This document shows positions 17,621 to 24,999 of a stretch of DNA of 64,000 nucleotides, piece by piece. The notes beneath the pieces are model-generated. The model did not search any database and had not been told where the DNA came from. It saw only the letters and a list, made by a program, of their open reading frames with translations. A program made the position numbers and the translations under genes. Location: assembly GCF_013364275.1 (NCBI RefSeq), contig NZ_CP054932.1:434001-498000 (forward strand). Reading direction: 5' to 3'. Position 1 is the stretch's first letter, and each line of letters begins with the position of its first letter. This DNA is from Actinomadura sp. NAK00032 (GTDB lineage Bacteria; Actinomycetota; Actinomycetes; Streptosporangiales; Streptosporangiaceae).

Positions 17621-18046
17621 ATGACGACCAGAACGGCCCACGACGCCGGTCCGGCCACGGTACGGCGCCCGCAGCTCAGGTCCGGGTGGCTGACGTTCGC
17701 GGGCACCCTGGCCATGGTGATCGGCGCGTTCAACGTCATCGACGGCCTGGTCGGCCTGTTCAACGACAACTACTACCTGGTCGGCGCCAACCAGATCATG
17801 GTGTTCGACTACAACGCCTGGGGCTGGTTCTGGCTCGTCCTCGGCGCCGTGCAGCTGGCCGTCGGCGCCGGGATCCTCGCCGGACGGACGTGGGCGCGGG
17901 CGACCGGCGTGGTGTTCGCCGTCCTGGCCGCGATCGGGCACCTGGCGTTCCTGCGGGCGTTCCCGCTCTGGTCCGTGCTGACCATCGCGATGTGCATCCT
18001 GCTCATCTACGCCCTCACCGCCCCGCCCTCCCGGGCACGCGGGTAG
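17621..18046 (+). CDS. DUF7144-type membrane protein
   Basis: 141-residue protein with four membrane helices: about 23-43 (WLTFAGTLAMVIGAFNVIDG), 69-90, 95-112 and 117-134. The pattern (W-x-x-FAG...G.FN...G, DYNAWGWFWL) is that of a small actinobacterial integral membrane family of unknown function. A strong GAGGAGG precedes the ATG. It stands alone between the alkyl sulfatase and a convergent LysR gene. Confidence 0.82.
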   Translation: MTTRTAHDAGPATVRRPQLRSGWLTFAGTLAMVIGAFNVIDGLVGLFNDNYYLVGANQIMVFDYNAWGWFWLVLGAVQLAVGAGILAGRTWARATGVVFAVLAAIGHLAFLRAFPLWSVLTIAMCILLIYALTAPPSRARG

Positions 18047-18089
18047 CGGCGGACCCGCCGGTCGGCCCGCAACCGGGAGGTGAGCGCGG

Positions 18090-19040
18090 TCACCTCCCGG
18101 ACCCGTCCCGTGCGGTGGTCGCCCAGGACGGGAGCCAGCACGGTTCGGGGGGCCTCGGCTGGTTTCCGAGGTGGGCGATGATCGCGTCCAGTCCCGGATG
18201 CGGGTTCGTGTCGGGGAGCAGGAGCGAGAGCGGATACACGAGCGCCGGCTCCACGACGGGGATGCGGCGCAGGTCGTGGTGCGCCGGCCAGACGTACCGG
18301 TCGCGCGCCCCGACCAGGGTGGCCACGTCCGCCGAGTCGGCGAGGGTGTCCTGGAGGACCTCGTCCCCGAAGTGCGGGCCCGCCGCGTCGATGCGCAGGT
18401 CGAACGCGGCGGCGAGCTGGTCGTAGAACTCCGACCATTCGCTCCGGGGCGCGATGCCCGGTACCCATATCCGGTGCCCGCGCAGTTGCGGCGGTGTGAG
18501 CCGGCGCGCGCCGGCGAGCGGGTGCCGGGGGCCGACGAGGAGGTCCAGCGGGAAGTCGAACGCGCGGATCATGCGCACGTCGGGCGGCAGCGCGGCCGGG
18601 TCGGTGACGGTGCGGAACGAGGCGTCGACATCGCCCGCCTGAACGGCGGCGACCGCCACGCGCGGGTCGTTGACCCGGAGGACGACCACGTCGAGCTCGG
18701 TTCCGGGATGCGCGCGCCAGTAGTCGTGCAGGACGGCCGCCTGCGCGCTCCGCAGGCCGAGGACGTCGACGCGGAGGGCGCGTGAGCCCGGCCGGACGGC
18801 GGCGACGGCGCGCTCGACGCCCACGACGACGCTCCGCGCGTGGGGGAGGAACGCCTGCCCGTCGAGCGTCAGCTCGACTCCTCGCGGGGTGCGGGTGAAC
18901 AGCCGCACCTCCAGCGCGCGCTCCAGGGCGGCGATCCGCTTGGAGATCCCCTGCTGCGTCACGCCCAGCTCGTCGGCCGCGTGCTGCAGTTGCCCGAGCT
19001 CGGCCGCCCGGACGAAAGACCGCAATGCCTCGGTGTCCAC
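18090..19040 (-). CDS. LysR-family transcriptional regulator
   Basis: 316-residue LysR regulator. The winged helix-turn-helix is at 3-62 (LRSFVRAAELGQLQHAADELGVTQQGISKRIAALE), followed by a periplasmic-binding-like effector domain (about 90-300). The GTG start has no strong ribosome-binding site. It is divergent from an MFS transporter whose leader contains a LysR-like dyad (CACAAC-N5-GTTGTG), so it probably controls that exporter and itself. The tail (about 295-316) is unusually polar. Confidence 0.9.
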   Translation of the reverse strand: MDTEALRSFVRAAELGQLQHAADELGVTQQGISKRIAALERALEVRLFTRTPRGVELTLDGQAFLPHARSVVVGVERAVAAVRPGSRALRVDVLGLRSAQAAVLHDYWRAHPGTELDVVVLRVNDPRVAVAAVQAGDVDASFRTVTDPAALPPDVRMIRAFDFPLDLLVGPRHPLAGARRLTPPQLRGHRIWVPGIAPRSEWSEFYDQLAAAFDLRIDAAGPHFGDEVLQDTLADSADVATLVGARDRYVWPAHHDLRRIPVVEPALVYPLSLLLPDTNPHPGLDAIIAHLGNQPRPPEPCWLPSWATTARDGSGR

Positions 19041-19058
19041 GAGGTCACCCTAGGGGCG

Positions 19059-19075
19059 CACAACCGTTCGTTGTG
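19059..19075 (+). promoter_or_regulatory. LysR-type operator, CACAAC-N5-GTTGTG
   Basis: A perfect 6-bp dyad (19059-19064 and 19070-19075) 18 bases upstream of the LysR start and in the divergent leader of the MFS gene. Its size and place fit a LysR recognition site. Confidence 0.55.
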
Positions 19076-19133
19076 GCTCGGGGAAAGCTGGTTGTTTGAT
19101 CGCGGAACGGCGTCGCTGGTGTGCTTCGGGCGT

Positions 19134-19145
19134 CCGAACGTTCGG
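19134..19145 (+). promoter_or_regulatory. 12-bp perfect palindrome CCGAACGTTCGG
   Basis: Located 18 bases before the preferred GTG of the MFS gene, so near the ribosome-binding region or the transcription start. A second possible control site besides the LysR dyad. Confidence 0.4.
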
Positions 19146-19162
19146 TCGTCGCTGGGAGTCCT

Positions 19163-20440
19163 GTGCGCGCGAGATTGGGGCCCGGCTTCGGGTGGCTGTG
19201 GTCGGCCTACGCCGTCAGCACGTACGGGACGTGGATCGCGTTCGGCGCCTTCCCGCTCATCGCGGTCCAGGTACTGGACGCGTCCGCGTTCGCCGTCTCG
19301 CTCCTGGAGGGCGCCGGCCTCGCCGTCGCGGCGGTCGTGGCCGTGCCGCTCGGGCCGTGGATCGAGCACCGGACGAAACGTCCCGTGATGGTGATGATGG
19401 ACCTGGCCCGCTTCCTCGCGATGGCCAGCATCCCGATCGCGTACGTGCTCGACCTGCTCTCGTACGCCCAGTTGCTGGTCGTGTCGGTGGTCTGCGGGAC
19501 GGCGGGCATCGCGTTCACCGCCGCGTCCGGCGCGTATCTGAAGCACCTCGTCGAACCGCGGCTGCTCCTGGTCGCGAACGCGCGGTTCGAGGGCACGAAC
19601 TGGGTGTCGACGGCGGTCGGCCCGCCGCTCGGCGGTGCCCTCATCGGCGTGCTCGGCCCGGTCGTCACCGTCACCGCCGACGCCTTCAGCTACCTGCTGT
19701 CGGCGCTCGGCGTCCTGCGGATCCGGGGCGGGGACGCGGCGGCGCCGCGCGAGGCGGACGCCCGGCGGCCCCGCGCCGCCGATCTGCTGAACGGCTGGCG
19801 GTCCATCTTCGGCGAACCCGTCCTGCGGCGCCTGTTCCTCAACGCGATGGCGGTCAACGGCCTGGTCATGGCGACCGGGCCGATCCTGGCGGTCCTCCTG
19901 CTCGGCGAGTACGGCGTCCCCGCCTGGCAGTACGGTCTCGCGTTCGGCGTCCCGGCGCTCGGCGGCTTCGCCGGCGCCCGCCTCTCCGGGCGCCTCGCCG
20001 CCCGCCACGGCCGCTACCGCGTCATGCTCGTCTCCGGCTGGCTGCGCTCGCTCTTCCCGCTCGGCCTGGCGCTGACCGGCCCCGGCGTCCCCGGAGTCGT
20101 CACGGTGCTCGCCGTCGAGGCCCTGGTGATCGTCAGCATGGCCGTCTTCAACCCCATCGCCGCGACCGAGCGGCTGCAGCGCGCTCCCGCCGGGCGGGTC
20201 GCGCAGGTGCTCAGCGCGTGGAGCATCAGCAGCAAGCTCTCGCAGGCGACCTTCATGCTCGTCTGGGGCGCGGTCGCGTCGCTCATCGGGCCGCTCGCCG
20301 CGATCGCGGTCGCCGGAGTCCTGCTGCTCGCCACCCCGCTCCTGCTGCCGGCGCGGGCGCACATGGGCGGACGACCTGGAACGACGTCCAGGAAGGGGAT
20401 CCGGACGCCTCGGGACGTCGAACAAATCGGAAGAAAGTAG
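19163..20440 (+). CDS. MFS transporter (MFS_3/EntS-like)
   Basis: 425-residue major facilitator with about 12 helices: FGWLWSAYAVSTYGTWIAFGAFPLIAVQVLDAS opens helix 1, and a loop of about 35 residues follows helix 6. Pattern and length fit drug or siderophore exporters of the MFS_3 group. Two GTG starts are possible. I prefer 19163 (GGGAG 4 bases upstream, close spacing) over 19121, because a palindrome sits between them. It is divergent from a LysR regulator and probably under its control; the substrate is unknown. Confidence 0.85.
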   Translation: MRARLGPGFGWLWSAYAVSTYGTWIAFGAFPLIAVQVLDASAFAVSLLEGAGLAVAAVVAVPLGPWIEHRTKRPVMVMMDLARFLAMASIPIAYVLDLLSYAQLLVVSVVCGTAGIAFTAASGAYLKHLVEPRLLLVANARFEGTNWVSTAVGPPLGGALIGVLGPVVTVTADAFSYLLSALGVLRIRGGDAAAPREADARRPRAADLLNGWRSIFGEPVLRRLFLNAMAVNGLVMATGPILAVLLLGEYGVPAWQYGLAFGVPALGGFAGARLSGRLAARHGRYRVMLVSGWLRSLFPLGLALTGPGVPGVVTVLAVEALVIVSMAVFNPIAATERLQRAPAGRVAQVLSAWSISSKLSQATFMLVWGAVASLIGPLAAIAVAGVLLLATPLLLPARAHMGGRPGTTSRKGIRTPRDVEQIGRK

Positions 20441-20533
20441 CGGATAGTGACCCCATCGCCACGATCCACTACCTACGATTCCGCTATCCCCCCAATCGTG
20501 CGCGAGGGTGCGCACGGCAAGGAGACGTCCCCT

Positions 20534-21583
20534 GTGAAGTTCAGCTACGCCATGCTCCCCGACTACCCCATCACGGAGTCGCTGGCCTCGATCCGGCTCG
20601 CCGACGAGCTCGGGTTCCACGCCGTGTACGCGGCCGACGAGCCGTGGCACAAGGACCTGTGGCTGGTGTTCGCCGCCGCCGCGGCGAGCACCTCGCAGAT
20701 CCGCCTCGGCCCGTCGGTGTCGGCGGTGACGCTGCGCGAGCCGTCCCTGATCGCGCAGGCCGCCGCCACCCTGGACGAGCTGACCGGCGGCCGCGCCGAG
20801 GTCGTCCTCGGCAGCGGCAACTTCGGCGTCCTCGCCCAGTACAAGATCGACTGGGCGCGGACCAAGCCGCTCACCCGGGTCAAGGAGGCCGTCGCCGTCG
20901 TCCGGACCCTGCTGGACGAGGGCACCATCACCCGCGACGGCGAGTTCTACTCCTACGACGGCCTGTTCACCTTCGCCCGCCCCGTCCAGGAGCGGCTGCC
21001 GGTCAAGATCGGCGCGATGCGCGGGCCGAAGTCGTTCGAGGCGGCCGGTGAGCTGTCCGACGGCGTCCACCACGCGCTCAGCTACTCCCGCGAGGCCTAC
21101 GAGTACGCCGTCGAGCACGTCAAGGCCGGCGCCGAGCGCGCGGGCAAGGACTGGCGGACGCTCGACATCGGCGCCTGGGTCGTGTTCTCCGTCGGCCCCG
21201 ACTCGGCCGCGGCCAAGGAGGCCGCCCGCAGCATGGTCGGCCTGTACGCGTCGGCGATGCCGCCCGAGCAGTTGGAGCGCAACGGCGTCGACCCGGCCGA
21301 CATGGCCCCGGTCATCGAGGCCATCGGCGCGGGCGACCTCGCCAAGGCCATCGAGCTGACCACCCCCGAGATCACCGAGAGGCTGTCGCTCGCCGGCACC
21401 CCGGAGGAGGTCCGCGCCAAGATCGAGAGCGACATCGCGCCGACCGGCGTCAACCACATGATCTGCGCCATCACCGACCCCGGCCTGGTGAAGACCTTCA
21501 CCGGCCGCGACCTCACCGGCGTCCCCGACGTGGACGGGCAGCTCCGCCTCATCCACGAGCACCTGATGCCCGCGTTCAAGTAG
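20534..21583 (+). CDS. LLM-class F420- or flavin-dependent oxidoreductase
   Basis: 349-residue luciferase-like TIM-barrel oxidoreductase. It opens MKFSYAMLPDYPITESLASIRLADELGFHAVYAADE and has RIRLGPSVSAVTLREP-like and ELTGGRAEVVLGSGN motifs. Its pattern is that of methylene-tetrahydromethanopterin-reductase-like, probably F420-using, enzymes. AAGGAG lies 9 bases before the GTG start. It follows the MFS gene by 93 bases on the same strand and may share its transcript, suggesting modification and export of one compound. A strong hairpin terminator follows. Confidence 0.88.
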   Translation: MKFSYAMLPDYPITESLASIRLADELGFHAVYAADEPWHKDLWLVFAAAAASTSQIRLGPSVSAVTLREPSLIAQAAATLDELTGGRAEVVLGSGNFGVLAQYKIDWARTKPLTRVKEAVAVVRTLLDEGTITRDGEFYSYDGLFTFARPVQERLPVKIGAMRGPKSFEAAGELSDGVHHALSYSREAYEYAVEHVKAGAERAGKDWRTLDIGAWVVFSVGPDSAAAKEAARSMVGLYASAMPPEQLERNGVDPADMAPVIEAIGAGDLAKAIELTTPEITERLSLAGTPEEVRAKIESDIAPTGVNHMICAITDPGLVKTFTGRDLTGVPDVDGQLRLIHEHLMPAFK

Positions 21584-21593
21584 GACCCGGGGT

Positions 21594-21630
21594 CGTGCGG
21601 ACCGTCCGAGCGGCTCGGACGGCCCGCACG
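21594..21630 (+). terminator. Hairpin terminator after the LLM gene
   Basis: Arms 21594-21610 and 21614-21630 pair over 17 positions with one mismatch around a 3-base turn, eight bases past the stop codon. GC-rich, no T-run. Confidence 0.65.
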
Positions 21631-21660
21631 GCCCATCGCGGCGCCCGGAATCCGAGTAGG

Positions 21661-21683
21661 AGTACTCAGGCGTTCTGAGTACT
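21661..21683 (+). promoter_or_regulatory. Inverted repeat AGTACTCAG-N5-CTGAGTACT upstream of the UbiA operon
   Basis: A perfect 9-bp dyad with a 5-bp spacer, 42 bases before the small membrane protein gene. AT-richer than its surroundings. Probable operator; no regulator gene lies next to it. Confidence 0.65.
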
Positions 21684-21725
21684 TCATCCCATGTGCCGCC
21701 CGCCGGGCGGGCACAGGATCGGCCC

Positions 21726-21878
21726 ATGGGCCGACGACCCGAGAGCAAGGCCGACCGCCTGCTGGTGGTGGTGCTGACGACCGTGCTGGCGGTCTGTTTG
21801 ATCATTGGCGGCCTGACCGTGGTCGGTGTGCTCGTTCTCCTCGTCTTCGGCATGGCCAATTTCGGGAGCAACAAATGA
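21726..21878 (+). CDS. 50-residue single-pass membrane protein
   Basis: Short protein with a basic N-terminus (MGRRPESKADR) and one long hydrophobic helix (about 12-44, rich in L, V and I), ending NFGSNK. Its stop overlaps the UbiA start (ATGA, 21875-21878), which strongly supports translation. A small membrane partner or chaperone of the prenyltransferase is a reasonable guess; no family is recognised. The ribosome-binding site is weak. Confidence 0.65.
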   Translation: MGRRPESKADRLLVVVLTTVLAVCLIIGGLTVVGVLVLLVFGMANFGSNK

Positions 21879-22894
21879 CCCGGCGGCTTCTCCTGCTGAT
21901 CCGGATGGCACGCCCGCCCGTCATCGTGCTGCTGGCACTGTTCACTGCCACCGGACTGGCCCAGGCTGGCCACGGCGAAGACCGCGTCCTGCTGGCACGG
22001 GCTTTCGTCGTGGTCTTCGGCTTCCTGGTGTTCTCGGTGGCCTGCAACGACATCGCCGACGTGCTCATCGACCGGGTGAACCTGCCCGGCGACCCGGGGC
22101 GTCCTCTGGTGACCGGCACCGCGCACCGCCGCGAGATGGTCGTGGCCGGTGTCACCGCCGCCGTCCTGGCCCTCGCGGCGAGTCTCACATTGCATTGGCC
22201 GGCCATTGTGGTGACCGTGGTCGGGCTTGCCATCAGCGCCAACTATTCGCTGCGTCCCGTACGACTGGCCGCCCGTGGTGTGGTGGCGCCTCTTGTACTG
22301 CCCGCCTGCTACGTCGCCGTCCCTTACCTGACCGGGGTATTCGCGGTGCGCGACACCGTGCGGAAAGGCGATCTGCTCCTGCTCGCAGGGCTCTATGTCG
22401 GGTTCATCGGCCGGATTCTGCTGAAGGATTTCCGTGACGTCCGCGGCGACGAGATGTTCGGCAAGCGCACCTTCCTGGTCCGGCACGGCCGAGGCTGGAC
22501 CTGCCTGTTCAGCGCCTTCTGCTGGACCGCCGGGACGCTCCTGCTGGTCGCGGCCGTCCGCCATCCCACCGCCCCGCTGATCGCCGCCAACGCCGTGCTC
22601 CTGGCCGCCGCGCTGCTGCTTCTGCGCGCCCTCTCCACCGAACGGGGCGCTCGCCGCGACGAACACCTCATCGCCGGGATCGCCATCGTCGGACGCGGCA
22701 TCGCCCTCGTCCTGCTCGTCCATCTGGGCCTTACCAACGCCCACTGGACGGTGCCGTGGCATGTGGGCCTGATGGCCGCGTTCACCGCCGGCACGCTCTA
22801 CCTGGCCGTCGCCATGGCCCGCCGCGGCCCGGTCACCACGTCCACCAGGCACCCCTTCGACAGGACGGGCGCGCCGCAACGAGCGAACGCGTGA
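21875..22894 (+). CDS. UbiA-family prenyltransferase
   Basis: 339-residue integral membrane prenyltransferase with about nine helices. The first aspartate-rich motif is NDIADVLID (58-66), and the second is DFRDVRGDE (about 190), both needed for Mg-diphosphate binding. UbiA enzymes attach isoprenoid chains to aromatic or other acceptors (quinones, hemes, lipids). It differs from the usual menA or ctaB patterns, and no partner gene for a quinone pathway lies nearby, so the acceptor is unknown. It is coupled to the small membrane gene by ATGA, and an operator-like dyad lies upstream of the pair. Confidence 0.88.
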   Translation: MTRRLLLLIRMARPPVIVLLALFTATGLAQAGHGEDRVLLARAFVVVFGFLVFSVACNDIADVLIDRVNLPGDPGRPLVTGTAHRREMVVAGVTAAVLALAASLTLHWPAIVVTVVGLAISANYSLRPVRLAARGVVAPLVLPACYVAVPYLTGVFAVRDTVRKGDLLLLAGLYVGFIGRILLKDFRDVRGDEMFGKRTFLVRHGRGWTCLFSAFCWTAGTLLLVAAVRHPTAPLIAANAVLLAAALLLLRALSTERGARRDEHLIAGIAIVGRGIALVLLVHLGLTNAHWTVPWHVGLMAAFTAGTLYLAVAMARRGPVTTSTRHPFDRTGAPQRANA

Positions 22895-22909
22895 CGCCTG
22901 CGACGCCGC

Positions 22910-23581
22910 CTACGCGTCCTGCCGGCGGCGGACGATCTCGTTGATCCAGATGGGGGCGAACGGGGACGTGCAGTTCGGGGGCGTCGGGTAGTCCTTGAGG
23001 ACCTCCAGCCGCTCCCCGATGCCGATCGCGCGGGCGCGGTGCTCGGCGTGGTCGATCCCGATCTGCGCCAGGCAGTGGTTCATCGCCCACTGGAGCCGCT
23101 CGGGAGCGTCCTTCATCCGCGCCTCGATGATGTCGAGCAACCCGGGGAAGTCGAGGCCGTCGGGCTTCCTCGACACGCGCTCGGTGGTCAGCGCCCAGCC
23201 GGCGCTCGCGACCACGGGGTCCGGGTCGGCGAACCAGGCCAGGCGCAGCTCCTCGGCGTGCGGGCTCTTCTTCACCACGTAGTTCACGAGCCAGTCGTGC
23301 ACCTTGGGGGTGCGGGCCTCGCGCAGCATGGCGTCCAGCCGGTCGCGCTCGAACGCCTTCGGACGGCAGACCAGCAGCGCCAGCAGCCGCGCCGCCGAGT
23401 CGCCCGTCTCCCACAGCCGGTCCGCGAGGTCCTGCTGCGTCTTCAGCCGCTTCGCGATCGCGCGCAGCTTGCCGAGGTTCACGCCGTGGTCGTCGCCGTG
23501 CTTCTCGTTCACCGCGCGGATCTTCGGGTCGTCGAGCTCGGCGAGTTCGGCCATCACCGCGTCCACGGTCGTCTCGGTCAC
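22910..23581 (-). CDS. DNA alkylation repair enzyme (AlkD-like, HEAT-like)
   Basis: 223-residue all-helical protein of the AlkC/AlkD superfamily, which removes alkylated bases. The helical repeats are visible: LGKLRAIAKRLKTQQDLADRLWETGDSAARLLALLV, VHDWLVNYVVKKSPHAEELRLAW, and WAMNHCLAQIGIDH. Tryptophans, one aspartate and basic residues in such proteins contact DNA; the exact active site is not resolvable here. The start is the ATG giving MTETTVDAVMAEL. It lies convergent to the UbiA gene, with 15 bases between stops. Confidence 0.88.
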   Translation of the reverse strand: MTETTVDAVMAELAELDDPKIRAVNEKHGDDHGVNLGKLRAIAKRLKTQQDLADRLWETGDSAARLLALLVCRPKAFERDRLDAMLREARTPKVHDWLVNYVVKKSPHAEELRLAWFADPDPVVASAGWALTTERVSRKPDGLDFPGLLDIIEARMKDAPERLQWAMNHCLAQIGIDHAEHRARAIGIGERLEVLKDYPTPPNCTSPFAPIWINEIVRRRQDA

Positions 23582-23675
23582 CGCAGCCTCCCGTCCGTCA
23601 CCTGCGGGTTCAGCCTACGACGGCCCGGCGCGCGGGACGCCGCCTTCTTCGCGGCCATCACAGCCGACGAGACGA

Positions 23676-23700
23676 GCCCGGCCGCAGGCTGCGGCCGGGC
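23676..23700 (-). terminator. Hairpin terminator of the SGNH hydrolase gene
   Basis: A perfect 10-bp stem (23676-23685 and 23691-23700) with a 5-base loop, just past the stop codon of the minus-strand gene at 23710. Confidence 0.6.
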
Positions 23701-23709
23701 CCGCCTATT

Positions 23710-24960
23710 TCATTGACGTTCCGCCAGGTCCGCGAGGTCGACGGCGCCGGCCATGGCCCGGTAACCGGCGGGGCTGGGGTGGATGTGGTCGCCCATGTGC
23801 AGGGCGTCCGGGACGCTGCCGGTGCCGTCCGGGTCGAGGGCCCGGTCGAAGTCGGCGACGGCGTCGTAGGCACCGGAGGTGCGGATCCACCGGTTGACCT
23901 GGCGGCGGATCTCGTCGCCCTCGGCCGTCCACCCGGCCGAGCCTTGGAAGGGGGTGAGCGTGCCGCCGACGACCGTGACGCCGCGAGCAGTGGCGGCGCG
24001 GATCAGCGCCTGGTGGCCGTCGATGAGGCGCTGTGCGGTGACCGGTGGGTCGTCGAGGTCGACGCCGCACATCCGGTCGTCGTTCAGCTGGATGTCGTTG
24101 ATGCCGATCAGGACGATCGCGGTGCCGGCGCCGGGCTGGTCGAGGACGTCGCGGGCGAACCGGGAGACCCCGGAGTCGCCGCCGCAGGCCGAGTCGGTGA
24201 GCAGCTTGTTGGAGCCGATGCCCGCGTTCAGCACCGGGTGGGGACGGCCGGCGGCGGCGAGGCGCTCGGCGAGGGCGTCGGGGTAGCGGTCGTCGCCGTC
24301 GACGTTCGCGCCGAACCCGTCGGTGATGGAGTCGCCGAAGGCGACGACCGCCGGAAGCCGCGGGCCCCCGCCAGAGGTCTCGACGCCCTCCAGGAAGTAC
24401 CAGGAGCCGAAACCGGGCTCGATGCTGTCGGTGTAGGCGGCGGCGGACGGGTCGCGGTGGTGGTCGCCGGCGGCGCGGTAGGACGTGGTCATCGACAGCT
24501 GGTGGTGGGTGGTCGGGCCGGTGGCGTCCTTGAAGTACAGCGTGATCGTGAGCTGCTCCCGAGGCCGGGTGGGCAGGTCGACCGGGTCGCTGACGATCCG
24601 GCCGCGCGTGGGGACGAGGGCCGACGGCGAGCCCGCGAAGCGCAGTTGACGGATCGTGTCCGGCCGCACGGCCGCGCCTTCGGCGGTGAGGCCGATGCTC
24701 GCGCCGGTCACCTGCAGAGGCGCGGCTCCGTAGGCGTTGGACAGCCGGATCCGGACCTTGGTGCCGCCCGCGTTGACGCGCACGATCTGCCGGACCGACT
24801 GGTCGGCGAAGCCGTCCTCCGCCCAGGTGGGGAACCAGGGTGCGGCGGACGGGCGCATGACCGCGGCCGTCCAGGCACCGTGCCAGATGGTGCGGGTGCC
24901 GGCGTCGGCGGTCGTCAGAGTGGCGATGGACGGCTGCTCGGTGCTCTTGGGAGAAATCAT
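23710..24960 (-). CDS. SGNH/GDSL hydrolase
   Basis: 416-residue hydrolase: an N-terminal beta-sandwich-like region (about 20-195, WHGAWTAAVMRPS and IRLSNAYG) and an SGNH domain with block I GDSITDG at 209-215 (S211), the GIND block near 276, and the DALHMGDHIHPSPAGY block (D, H) near 395. This layout resembles XynE-type acetyl-xylan or rhamnogalacturonan esterases, which are normally secreted. No signal peptide is visible from the chosen start, nor from upstream, so a cytosolic form is likely. It follows a DHA2 exporter by 39 bases and is probably in its operon. Confidence 0.88.
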   Translation of the reverse strand: MISPKSTEQPSIATLTTADAGTRTIWHGAWTAAVMRPSAAPWFPTWAEDGFADQSVRQIVRVNAGGTKVRIRLSNAYGAAPLQVTGASIGLTAEGAAVRPDTIRQLRFAGSPSALVPTRGRIVSDPVDLPTRPREQLTITLYFKDATGPTTHHQLSMTTSYRAAGDHHRDPSAAAYTDSIEPGFGSWYFLEGVETSGGGPRLPAVVAFGDSITDGFGANVDGDDRYPDALAERLAAAGRPHPVLNAGIGSNKLLTDSACGGDSGVSRFARDVLDQPGAGTAIVLIGINDIQLNDDRMCGVDLDDPPVTAQRLIDGHQALIRAATARGVTVVGGTLTPFQGSAGWTAEGDEIRRQVNRWIRTSGAYDAVADFDRALDPDGTGSVPDALHMGDHIHPSPAGYRAMAGAVDLADLAERQ

Positions 24961-24999
24961 GATCGGACGCTCTTTTCCAGTGGTCGACGGGGTGTGCGG

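Noticed and set aside
18959..22879. A 1306-residue minus-strand frame
   Set aside because: It runs antisense to well-defined MFS, LLM and UbiA genes and has the low-complexity composition typical of antisense reading in GC-rich DNA.
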